Shown here piece after piece: positions 1 through 6,968 of a stretch of 64,000 nt of DNA. Location: the NCBI GenBank assembly GCA_015057705.1, contig SVDU01000014.1:82734-146733 (forward strand). Reading direction: 5' to 3'. Made by a program: the position numbers and the translations under genes. How positions within the stretch are numbered: position 1 is the stretch's first letter; each line of letters opens with the position of its first letter. This stretch comes from Paenibacillaceae bacterium. GTDB lineage: Bacteria; Bacillota; Clostridia; Lachnospirales; Lachnospiraceae. The notes beneath the pieces were generated by a model. That model was not told the origin of the DNA. It saw only the letters and a list, made by a program, of their open reading frames with translations, and made no database searches.

Positions 1-514
1 CAGGACTTACAAGGGGCACGGTACAGACCGTGCCCTGCTGGGAGGAATGCTGGGATTTGAGACTCACGATTTGAGAATTAAGAATTCTTTTCAACTGGCA
101 GAAGAACAGGGACTTATTTATTCCTTTGTTACCAATGAAAAAGAAACAGAAGTTCATCCAAATACCGTGGAGATTCATTTGACCGGCACAGATGGGGCTT
201 TTATGTCCGTAAGAGGAGTTTCTATCGGCGGCGGTAAGGTAAAAATTGTTAAAATCAATGGCGTCGATGTTGATTTTACAGGAGAGTACTCCACTCTGGT
301 AATCCGGCATTTGGACTATCCCGGGATGGTGGCCTATATCGCTACCTGCTTAAGTGAAAGAAATGTAAACATTGCATTTATGCGTTTGTACCGGGAAAAG
401 AAGGGGGCTACTGCCTATTCTGTAGTGGAATCAGATGAAGAGATTCCCCAGGAGCTGCTTGAAAAACTGCGGGAACATGAAAAAGTTGAAGATGTAATGC
501 TGATTCAGGTTTAG
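1..514 (+). CDS. sdaAB: L-serine dehydratase, iron-sulfur-dependent, beta subunit (5' end cut by window)
   Basis: Beta subunit of the [4Fe-4S] L-serine dehydratase that deaminates L-serine to pyruvate and ammonia in the cytoplasm. The reading frame is open to the first base, and the residues before the first ATG (TYKGHGTDRALLGGMLG) are typical SdaAB sequence, so the ATG at 47 is internal and the gene starts upstream of the window. About 170 residues are visible of a family length near 220. The C-terminal half (from about VIRHLDYPGMVAYIA) is an ACT domain, the usual regulatory or serine-sensing end of this subunit. The alpha subunit follows after 8 bases, so the two are co-translated. Confidence 0.93.
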   Translation, partial: RTYKGHGTDRALLGGMLGFETHDLRIKNSFQLAEEQGLIYSFVTNEKETEVHPNTVEIHLTGTDGAFMSVRGVSIGGGKVKIVKINGVDVDFTGEYSTLVIRHLDYPGMVAYIATCLSERNVNIAFMRLYREKKGATAYSVVESDEEIPQELLEKLREHEKVEDVMLIQV

Positions 515-522
515 GAGGAGCT

Positions 523-1398
523 ATGGATTTTATTTCAGGACAAGAATTACTGCAATTATGCGAAGAGAATGGCTGCCCGATTTCCGATATCATGATTCAA
601 CGTGAAATCAGTGAATATGGCGCTTCTTCAGAAGAAATAATGGGGCGAATGAAGGAAGCTTATCGAATCATGAAAGAAGCCTGTCATAAGCCGTTAGACG
701 AACCGGTTCCCTCCATTGGAGGCCTCATCGGGGGAGAGGCGAAAAAGGTAAGGGACAGAAGACGTCAGGGAAAGTCCATATGCGGAAGTATGCTTTCCAA
801 AGCAATTACTTATTCTCTGGCGGTTCTTGAAGTGAATGCTTCCATGGGTCTGATCGTGGCAGCGCCCACAGCCGGAAGCTCCGGAGTCCTTCCCGGTCTT
901 TTGCTTGCATTAGAGGAGGAGTTTTCCCTTGATGATGAGCAGATCATATCCGGTCTTTTTACAGCAAGTGCCATCGGGTACCTGATTATGAGGAATGCTT
1001 CCGTAGCAGGTGCTCAGGCGGGCTGTCAGGCTGAGGTGGGGGCAGCCTCTGCCATGGCAGCTGCAGCAGCAGCCGAAATCATGGGCGGAACGCCACAGCA
1101 ATGCATGGATGCAGCCTCCGCAGCACTTGTTAATTTACTGGGATTAGTCTGTGATCCGGTAGCAGGACTGGTGGAATGTCCATGCCAGAGCCGTAATGTA
1201 ATCGGTGCTTCCAATGCCCTGGTCTGTGCGGAAATGGCTCTGGCCGGAATCCGGCAGCTGATACCATTTGACCAGATGGTGGATACCATGATGACAGTTG
1301 GACGTTCTATTCCGTTTGAATTAAGAGAAACGGCACTGGGAGGGTGTGCAGCAACAGAAGCTGCCTGCGCCAAAACCTGCCAGATCTTTAAAAATTAA
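523..1398 (+). CDS. sdaAA: L-serine dehydratase, iron-sulfur-dependent, alpha subunit
   Basis: Catalytic alpha subunit (291 aa, normal family length) of the oxygen-sensitive L-serine dehydratase. It carries the family motif APTAGSSGVLPG near residue 115 and cysteines in CDPVAGLVECPCQ and in the C-terminal GGCAATEAACAKTC, which fit the cluster ligands known for the family. The ATG follows an AGGAGG box at a good distance, right behind sdaAB. Together the pair makes pyruvate from serine, a common energy and carbon route in Clostridia. A hairpin terminator follows the gene, so sdaAB-sdaAA end their transcript here. Confidence 0.95.
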   Translation: MDFISGQELLQLCEENGCPISDIMIQREISEYGASSEEIMGRMKEAYRIMKEACHKPLDEPVPSIGGLIGGEAKKVRDRRRQGKSICGSMLSKAITYSLAVLEVNASMGLIVAAPTAGSSGVLPGLLLALEEEFSLDDEQIISGLFTASAIGYLIMRNASVAGAQAGCQAEVGAASAMAAAAAAEIMGGTPQQCMDAASAALVNLLGLVCDPVAGLVECPCQSRNVIGASNALVCAEMALAGIRQLIPFDQMVDTMMTVGRSIPFELRETALGGCAATEAACAKTCQIFKN

Positions 1399-1416
1399 TA
1401 AAATTATATGGTAGAG

Positions 1417-1447
1417 AAGGATCGGTCGTTGGGATTGATCCTTTTCT
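1417..1447 (+). terminator. Terminator after sdaAA
   Basis: Stem AAGGATCGGTC / GATTGATCCTT (11 pairs, two of them G-U) with a GTTGG loop, followed by a T-rich run. It closes the sdaAB-sdaAA transcript. Confidence 0.7.
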
Positions 1448-1473
1448 TATTTCCAATTTTTATCTGACAAAAT

Positions 1474-1509
1474 AAAATAGTTGCGAGTGCAACTATTTTG
1501 TGATATGCT
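1474..1509 (+). promoter_or_regulatory. MarR-type operator overlapping the marR-MATE promoter
   Basis: A perfect 11-base inverted repeat, AAAATAGTTGC-GAGT-GCAACTATTTT (1474-1499). A -35-like TTGCGA (1481-1486) and a -10-like TATGCT (1504-1509) lie 17 bases apart, with the -35 inside the repeat. A repressor bound here would block RNA polymerase. The first gene downstream encodes a MarR regulator, so autoregulation is the simplest reading (inference). Confidence 0.7.
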
Positions 1510-1565
1510 GTTTTTGAATTATTGCTTTTGTATGTACGTGTTTAAACACCAGGAGGTGAATAAAA

Positions 1566-2015
1566 TTGGATAAACACAGGGAAATCGGGAAATATATTTC
1601 CATCCTCCAAAGGCTGAATAATATGTTTTACGCAAACCGATTATCTTCTTTTCAGATAGGCTGTGGACAACAGTTTTTTTTATTGCAGATTTTTAATCAT
1701 CCGGGAATGAATCTTCATGAACTGGCGTTAAACGGAAATTATGATAAGGCGACAGCGACCAGGGCAGTAAAAAAGCTGGAAGAAGAGGGATATGTGCGGA
1801 CGGAGACCGAAGAAGTGGATAAACGGATACGGAGAATCTATTTAACTGACCGGGCAAAACCGGTTGTAGAAAAGACCCAGGAGTGTGTAGATGAATGGGC
1901 GGAAATAATTTTAGAAGGACTTACTGGCGATGAGCGTAAAGAAGCAGAGCAGCTGCTCATCCGAATGGCGGATAATGCACATCGCTTTAACAGCAGGCAA
2001 AAAGGAAAGGAATGA
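1566..2015 (+). CDS. MarR family transcriptional regulator
   Basis: A 149-aa winged-helix regulator of the MarR family. The helix-turn-helix and wing are seen around residues 50-95 (GMNLHELALNGNYDKATATRAVKKLEEEGYVR), with the conserved D-R pattern in the wing (VDKRIRRIYLT). The start is a TTG, chosen because AGGAGGTG lies 7 bases upstream. The gene overlaps the MATE exporter by the ATGA of its stop, so the two are translationally coupled. It probably represses its own operon through the palindrome just upstream and releases it on binding a toxic small molecule; the ligand is unknown. Confidence 0.9.
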   Translation: MDKHREIGKYISILQRLNNMFYANRLSSFQIGCGQQFFLLQIFNHPGMNLHELALNGNYDKATATRAVKKLEEEGYVRTETEEVDKRIRRIYLTDRAKPVVEKTQECVDEWAEIILEGLTGDERKEAEQLLIRMADNAHRFNSRQKGKE

Positions 2016-3409
2016 CATACTTTATGGAACACAACAAGATAAATCAGGGGGGAAATCCCCTGGGCTATAAACCAATTGGACATCTGCTGATGCAGTTTGC
2101 TCTCCCTGCGATTATCGCCATGCTGGTAAACTCAATTTATAATATTGTAGATCAGATTTTTATCGGACAGGGTATCGGTTATCTGGGCAATGCAGCTACT
2201 ACCATTGCATTTCCCATTGTTACTATTATTTTAGCAGTTTCTACCCTCCTGGGAGCAGGCGGAAGCGCATATGCTGCCATTAAGCTTGGGGAAAAGAAGG
2301 AAGAGGAAGCGCAGAAAACCCTGGGAACTGTTACAGTACTTACGCTTATATTCAGTGCAGTGGTTGTGGCTGCAGGCTTTTTATTTTTAGATCCCATGTT
2401 AAAGATTTTTGGTGCTACGGCTAATACCATGGTGTATGCAAGAGAGTATACTTCTGTAATTCTGATTGGTACTCCGTTTAATATGCTGGCGGTGGTTCTT
2501 AGCAATATGGCTAGAACTGACGGCAGCCCGTCGCTGTCTATGTACGCTATGCTGGTGGGTGCATTTTTAAATACCATACTGGACCCGATTTATATTTTTG
2601 TTTTTAAATGGGGGGTTACGGGAGCTGCGATTGCAACTATCACTTCCCAGATTATCTCAGCAGTGGTTCTAATCGTATATTTTATGAAAAAAGGTAAAAA
2701 TATGCGTTTTAATAAACAAACCATGATTGTTGATATGGAAATATGCCGCCTTGCACTTCCGCTTGGAATATCAAGTTTTATTACACAGGTTGCTTCTACT
2801 ATCTTACAGGTTGTCATGAATAATTCTCTGGTGTATTATGGTAATCAGAACGCTGTAGGCGGCGATGTTGCACTGAGTGCTATGGGAATTGTCAACAAGA
2901 TCGGTATGATTTTAGTTTCTATCTGCCTTGGAATTGGAATTGGATCACAGCCTATTTTTGGATTTAATAAAGGTGCTGGTCAGCCAAAGAGGGTGAAAAA
3001 AACATTTCTGGTCGCTGCATTATCTGCAACCAGTGTGGCATTGTTTGGCTGGCTGATCTGCCAGATTTTCCCAGGGGCCATTTTAGGACTGTTCGGAACT
3101 CAGGATCCTCAGTTTAATATATTTGCTGAGCGATGCTTAAGGATTTACATGCTTGGCATATTTACAGCAGGTTTTCAGGTTGTCAGTACCAGCTATTTCC
3201 AGTCAACGGGACAGCCATTTAAAGCATCTGTTTTGTCTATGCTTCGTCAGCTTTTATTATTAATACCGCTGATTCTGATTCTGCCACTTCGCTTTGGACT
3301 GGACGGAATTTTATATGCAGGGCCTACGGCAGATATTATATCAGCAATAGTGGTCAGTCAGTTTATCATTCATGAATTAAGGAAATTAGACAAAGCCTGT
3401 AAGGCCTGA
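2012..3409 (+). CDS. MATE family efflux transporter
   Basis: A 465-aa polytopic membrane protein of the MATE (multidrug and toxin extrusion) family, of normal length. It has two related halves of about six membrane segments each and the usual opening pattern QFALPAIIAMLVNSIYNIVDQIFIG. Members export drugs or metabolites by sodium or proton antiport. The start at 2012 overlaps the marR stop; an ATG at 2024 is also possible. The MarR-MATE pairing suggests inducible efflux. The alpha/beta hydrolase that follows after 21 bases is probably in the same transcript. Confidence 0.93.
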   Translation: MTYFMEHNKINQGGNPLGYKPIGHLLMQFALPAIIAMLVNSIYNIVDQIFIGQGIGYLGNAATTIAFPIVTIILAVSTLLGAGGSAYAAIKLGEKKEEEAQKTLGTVTVLTLIFSAVVVAAGFLFLDPMLKIFGATANTMVYAREYTSVILIGTPFNMLAVVLSNMARTDGSPSLSMYAMLVGAFLNTILDPIYIFVFKWGVTGAAIATITSQIISAVVLIVYFMKKGKNMRFNKQTMIVDMEICRLALPLGISSFITQVASTILQVVMNNSLVYYGNQNAVGGDVALSAMGIVNKIGMILVSICLGIGIGSQPIFGFNKGAGQPKRVKKTFLVAALSATSVALFGWLICQIFPGAILGLFGTQDPQFNIFAERCLRIYMLGIFTAGFQVVSTSYFQSTGQPFKASVLSMLRQLLLLIPLILILPLRFGLDGILYAGPTADIISAIVVSQFIIHELRKLDKACKA

Positions 3410-3430
3410 TAAGCTTTTAGCGGAAGGAGA

Positions 3431-4327
3431 ATGGCAGCCGTGAGTCTGAAGATACAAATGACAAAATTTTTAGCAGGGTCTGGAAATGCAGAAAAAAAGT
3501 TAGAAGCCAAGCTTTTGTCCCCTCCTCGGGGCGGCAATGTCATTGACCGGGATCATTTTAATAAAAAGATCCGGGTGAAGGAGTGGAGCGTAGACGGATT
3601 CGGGGGAGTCACCATTAACGGCAGCTATACCAGCCAAAAGCATATTTTAATGCTGCCGGGCGGTGCATATTCCCTGGAACCCTCCCGCCGTTATCTGGAA
3701 CTTTCAGAATATTTTGCTCTTTCTCATCAGATGAAGGTTACAATTCCGTTTTGCCCATTGTCACCGGAATATACATCTATAGAAGTACATCAATATCTGC
3801 TTCATGTTTACAGTCGCCTTGTTAAGGAATATAAGGAAGATCAATTCTTTTTCTGGGGAGATTTTTCAGGAGGCGGTCTGGCTCTTTCTTTTTTACAGGA
3901 GCTCAGGGATATTAATAATTTACCGCTGCCAGCTAAAACTGCAGTAATATCGCCATGGTTAGATATCGCTCTGGAGAACCCACTGATTAAGATAGCTAAA
4001 AAGGCAGATGTTCTCCTTCCGGTAGAAACGCTAAAGCAAACGGGAATCCGTTACCGGGGCTCCCTGGCTTCCGATCATCCCTTTGTTTCTCCTATCTATG
4101 GAGACTGGGACAATCTGGGTAAAATTCTGATATTTTCTGGAACGGAAGATATTATGACTCCGGATTGTGATTTGCTTGCAGAAAAGGCGGGTAGTTTTAA
4201 GGGAACAGAACTGATTTATAAAAAAGGAGCTGGCATGTTCCATAATTGGATTTTAATACCCTGCAGAGAGACAGATGCTACATTAGATTTAATTGCTTCT
4301 TATTTTCTTGATGAGGGAGAAATTTAA
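3431..4327 (+). CDS. Alpha/beta hydrolase, HSL/acetyl-esterase-like, with an altered nucleophile elbow
   Basis: A 298-aa alpha/beta-hydrolase-3 protein related to the hormone-sensitive-lipase and acetyl-esterase group. Visible parts are the oxyanion-hole motif PGGAY (about residue 76), the elbow WGDFSGGGLAL (about 142), a late Asp in GTEDIMTPD and a His in GMFHNWIL. In the family the elbow is GDSAGG, with Ser third; here that position is Phe145 and the neighbour is Ser146, so normal esterase chemistry is uncertain. Last gene of the marR-MATE operon; a role in modifying the exported compound is only a guess. Confidence 0.8.
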   Translation: MAAVSLKIQMTKFLAGSGNAEKKLEAKLLSPPRGGNVIDRDHFNKKIRVKEWSVDGFGGVTINGSYTSQKHILMLPGGAYSLEPSRRYLELSEYFALSHQMKVTIPFCPLSPEYTSIEVHQYLLHVYSRLVKEYKEDQFFFWGDFSGGGLALSFLQELRDINNLPLPAKTAVISPWLDIALENPLIKIAKKADVLLPVETLKQTGIRYRGSLASDHPFVSPIYGDWDNLGKILIFSGTEDIMTPDCDLLAEKAGSFKGTELIYKKGAGMFHNWILIPCRETDATLDLIASYFLDEGEI

Positions 4328-4367
4328 AAATGAGGTTCGACCCATGGTGGCCGAACCTCATTTTGGC
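4327..4367. terminator. Bidirectional terminator between the hydrolase gene and mecA
   Basis: A 13-base perfect stem AAAATGAGGTTCG / CGAACCTCATTTT with T-rich tails on both strands, between convergent genes. Confidence 0.9.
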
Positions 4368-4399
4368 TTGTGATGAAGTACTATGAACAAAGGAACGGA

Positions 4400-5119
4400 T
4401 TAAAGTTGTGCAAGTGACTGAAGGGCATTCCCCTCAATCAGGACCTCGTAATGTTCCTTGTAGTACGCTTCGGAGGCGTAATCCTGATGAATCTTGGATC
4501 CGTACTCTGCAAGAAGATTGCATACCCGGCTGAAGTCCAGTGACTTCTCAGGGGTGTTACGTATTACCAGATAATACTGTCTGGTATTTGGTTTTTTATA
4601 TAAAGTATTCCTGCCATCATAAACCTGTCCGATGATCTTTGCAGCATCAGAAATTTGATCCAGACTCTGAAAACAGTAGATTCTTACTGAGGAAGCGGTT
4701 GATTGCTCTTTTGGTTTTTCTTCTTCCGGCTCTTCTTTTTTGTCTATTCCCAACAGATTTAACAGACCATCAGCACCTTCTAAAAGCTCACTGGCCAGAT
4801 CTGGAGGCATGGAATCTAAATCCTCGTCTGTTGTTGGTGAAAATTTTGCAAACCTTGTATCTAATTCTTCCGGGTCATCAATTTTAGTGATTACTAACAT
4901 CACGCTTTCGTTGGATAACGGAATTGCTTCTACCATGAGAGGAATGTCTTCTGCTTCAAATCCCACTTCGTTAGAGGCTTTTTGAATCATCTCGCGGAAC
5001 AGGTTGCGGGCTTTTTCACTGCCGTAGGCAAGTTCGCCTAAATTAAGGTTTCGGACGCTTAAATCAAAGCTGGTAAGCGTACAACGGATCTGATTTTCAT
5101 TGATACGTTCTATCTTCAT
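4400..5119 (-). CDS. mecA: Adaptor protein MecA
   Basis: A 239-aa MecA-type adaptor, which in Firmicutes delivers substrate proteins (ComK in Bacillus) to the ClpC ATPase. The N-terminal domain (MKIERINENQIRCTLTSFDL) recognises substrates. An acidic, Lys/Glu-rich linker follows at about residues 120-145. The C-terminal domain (VRIYCFQSLDQISDAAKII) binds ClpC. All three parts and the length fit the family. It is monocistronic, with its own promoter at 5191-5220 and a shared terminator with the convergent hydrolase operon. The substrates in this organism are unknown. Confidence 0.93.
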   Translation of the reverse strand: MKIERINENQIRCTLTSFDLSVRNLNLGELAYGSEKARNLFREMIQKASNEVGFEAEDIPLMVEAIPLSNESVMLVITKIDDPEELDTRFAKFSPTTDEDLDSMPPDLASELLEGADGLLNLLGIDKKEEPEEEKPKEQSTASSVRIYCFQSLDQISDAAKIIGQVYDGRNTLYKKPNTRQYYLVIRNTPEKSLDFSRVCNLLAEYGSKIHQDYASEAYYKEHYEVLIEGNALQSLAQL

Positions 5120-5190
5120 AGGATCACTTCCTGTTCTTTTTAAAATGGTGAATATTTTTTACATACTTCCTCAACATAACTATACTATAT

Positions 5191-5220
5191 ATTATAGCAA
5201 AAAGGCAATTACTATGTGAA
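5191..5220 (-). promoter_or_regulatory. mecA promoter
   Basis: On the minus strand: TTCACA (5220-5215), an 18-base spacer, and TATAAT (5196-5191) preceded by TGC (extended -10). From here to the VOC terminator near 5359 I see only AT-rich sequence with no convincing gene. Confidence 0.7.
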
Positions 5221-5354
5221 AAAATTTATATAAATTTAAGGTTTATATGCAAAAATACGGGTATCCTATCTAATTACTGGGATTTCTCCTTTAAATTTAT
5301 AGCGTGATACTAATATGATACTATTTCCATAGGATCCAGTTATTTTCGGTCAAC

Positions 5355-5386
5355 AAATAAAGGGAACCGCCAGTGGGCTCCCTTTT
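5355..5386 (-). terminator. Terminator after the VOC gene
   Basis: Stem AAAGGGA / TCCCTTT (with an inner CC/GG pair) around GCCAGT. On the minus strand it is followed by TTTATTTGTT. Confidence 0.65.
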
Positions 5387-5432
5387 ACATTTTTAAAAAG
5401 AAAAAGCTGGTAAATATAAGAATTTAAACAAT

Positions 5433-6230
5433 CTAACCTTCGGTAAAGAGGATAAACGGTGTAGGTGCGTTTGACTGTACTCGATTTTCACTTTGATGAT
5501 TACGGGTGAGTATAATATGATCAATCCCATCTTTTTGATCTTCAACCAGATGGATAGAAGTTTCCTTAATCGGGAACAAACAGCTCCTTCCATTTTTCTC
5601 CAGCGTTATGGAAGGTTCAATTCCAAGAAGCAGGGTATATTCCTTGTATGTTTTGTTCCATTCACTGGTTGAGATCCTGATTTCATGGATTGCGGCTGCT
5701 CCGTTGGCATGAGAGGTATCCTGCACTTCAATGATTGGAGATGGCTGATACTCGCTCATCAAAAAGGGAAGACGAATACTGTCTGGAGAACAGAGCGTCC
5801 ATTTTAGTTTAATTCCATGGTGATCAATCCTGGATTTTGGACGTGGTTTCGATAGTTTTAGGCCATTTTTAAGAAGCTTATCTATATTTTCCTGATACAG
5901 TACACCGGGTACAGAATCCAAAGCAAAATCTCTTAATCCCTCCTGCCCCGGCAGGTAACGTGCAAGACGGCTGGAATAAGGCGGATTCCATATTCCTATT
6001 GTCTTAACTAAAAATTTAAGAAGTGTGTTAACAATTCTTCCGTGATCTGTGGAGAAAAGCTCCAGAAAACAGCCGTCTTTTAAATAGATCAAAGCATTGT
6101 GAGTCTTACCAGGGACACCTCCCGGTACTACTTGAAACCCCATTTCTTCATATTGTCGTATGGCTGTTTCAAGATGATTGACTTGAATTAACACATGCCC
6201 GATTTTGAATGGCATATTTTTATTTTTCAC
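5433..6230 (-). CDS. VOC (glyoxalase-like) family protein
   Basis: A vicinal-oxygen-chelate protein of about 265 aa with a glyoxalase-like-3 N-terminal module (KIGHVLIQVNHLETAIRQYE, then GCFLELFS). A second, weaker module covers the C-terminal half (HEIRISTSEWNKTYKEYTLL). Family members are dioxygenases, lyases or metal and ligand binders; the reaction is not known. I prefer a GTG start at 6230: AGGAGG lies inside the longer ORF at 6244-6239, 8 bases before it, so the ATG at 6251 cannot use that site. The promoter contains GTTAGT-AATT-ACTAAC, the same operator half-sites as the siderophore importer at 26823, which hints at metal- or siderophore-linked control. Confidence 0.8.
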   Translation of the reverse strand: MKNKNMPFKIGHVLIQVNHLETAIRQYEEMGFQVVPGGVPGKTHNALIYLKDGCFLELFSTDHGRIVNTLLKFLVKTIGIWNPPYSSRLARYLPGQEGLRDFALDSVPGVLYQENIDKLLKNGLKLSKPRPKSRIDHHGIKLKWTLCSPDSIRLPFLMSEYQPSPIIEVQDTSHANGAAAIHEIRISTSEWNKTYKEYTLLLGIEPSITLEKNGRSCLFPIKETSIHLVEDQKDGIDHIILTRNHQSENRVQSNAPTPFILFTEG

Positions 6231-6253
6231 TAAAAAGACCTCCTGATTCATAA

Positions 6254-6283
6254 TGAATAGTTAGTAATTACTAACTAAAGCAA
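6254..6283 (-). promoter_or_regulatory. VOC promoter with palindromic operator
   Basis: Minus-strand TTGCTT (6283-6278) and TATTCA (6259-6254), 18 bases apart. The spacer is filled by the perfect palindrome AGTTAGTAATTACTAACT (6259-6276). The core GTTAGT-NNNN-ACTAAC recurs at 26823-26838. Confidence 0.65.
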
Positions 6284-6310
6284 AAAGAAAAGACCGCCAA
6301 TGAAAGGCGG
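6280..6310 (-). terminator. Terminator after the small minus-strand gene
   Basis: Minus-strand stem CCGCC-TTTCATT-GGCGG followed by TCTTTTCTTTTT. It separates the small gene at 6530-6760 from the VOC gene. Between 6316 and 6530 I see no convincing gene on either strand. Confidence 0.65.
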
Positions 6311-6529
6311 CATTTTAAAAAGTTTTCATGTCGCTATATAATTTAAGTATAAATTATCATTCCTAACGTTGGTTGTCAATTGAAACAAGTTATAATTTCG
6401 GTATTGTAATAGTCAAATTATCTCATCTATTTTTTTGTGAACTTAAAATTACAGCAGTCTCCGCCTTCATCCAATGTTTTACTACGTGTAAAACGTATTG
6501 TATTATCAATACCCTGATACATAATATAG

Positions 6530-6760
6530 TCACTGCGGCAAAAAATACGGCAAAGTTCCGGACAATGATAAAAACAGCAGGTGTCGTACCAGAGACATTG
6601 ATGAATGTAAAAAATAAAATCCTTCGAATTGTCTTTTCTTATCTACATTGATATGATTTTCCATATTATGATTCATCAAGTGAGTTAAGGAAACATAAAG
6701 CTGGTGTCCCCGCTGCATTCCGAATTGGTCAATTAAAAACTGTTTTTGCAGTTTTGACAT
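6530..6760 (-). CDS. Small protein of unknown function (76 aa)
   Basis: Not recognised. I chose the ATG at 6760 because AAAGGAG sits 8 bases upstream; the longer ORF start at 6793 has no ribosome site. The product begins MSKLQKQFLIDQFG, is rich in His and Asn in the middle (HLMNHNMENHINVD), and ends with a hydrophobic stretch (LVRHLLFLSLSG) that is too short for a confident membrane segment. It has its own minus-strand promoter (6845-6873), a terminator-like hairpin in its leader (6811-6833) and a downstream terminator, which argues for a real gene. The opposite-strand ORF at 6373-6651 has no such signals. Confidence 0.55.
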   Translation of the reverse strand: MSKLQKQFLIDQFGMQRGHQLYVSLTHLMNHNMENHINVDKKRQFEGFYFLHSSMSLVRHLLFLSLSGTLPYFLPQ

Positions 6761-6810
6761 AATATTTCTCCTTTCAGTTTTCTGGTATACCAATTGTAAC
6801 GCTTTTTATA

Positions 6811-6873
6811 AAAAAACTCATGCTCATAGAGTTGTTTCGCCGATATTATAATTTTACGCCTGGTGAACTACAA
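6811..6873 (-). promoter_or_regulatory. Promoter and terminator-like leader hairpin of the small minus-strand gene
   Basis: Minus strand: TTGTAG (6873-6868), 17 bases, TATAAT (6850-6845). Transcription should begin near 6838 and run at once into AACTC / GAGTT (6833-6815) followed by six T's. This may be an attenuator or a very short RNA. Confidence 0.5.
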
Positions 6874-6902
6874 CACAAAAATGTTAAAAAACTATAAAAT
6901 GG

Positions 6903-6968
6903 TTGAAAAACAAAGAATATTATATTACAATAATCCCCAAGAGATGATATTGAACAGGCACAAGGAGG
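6903..6968 (+). promoter_or_regulatory. Promoter and ribosome site of the kinase gene
   Basis: TTGAAA (6903-6908), 17 bases, TACAAT (6926-6931), so RNA should start near 6938. AAGGAGG follows at 6962-6968. The promoter is divergent from the minus-strand one at 6845-6873. No ATG, GTG or TTG lies 4-12 bases after the AAGGAGG. Confidence 0.6.

Noticed and set aside
1026-1373. 115-aa minus-strand ORF inside sdaAA
   Set aside because: Shadow of a well-conserved coding frame; its Ala-rich composition mirrors the antisense of sdaAA.
6373-6651. 92-aa plus-strand ORF opposite the small minus-strand gene
   Set aside because: No ribosome site or promoter was seen, and it overlaps the better supported minus-strand ORF at 6530-6760.
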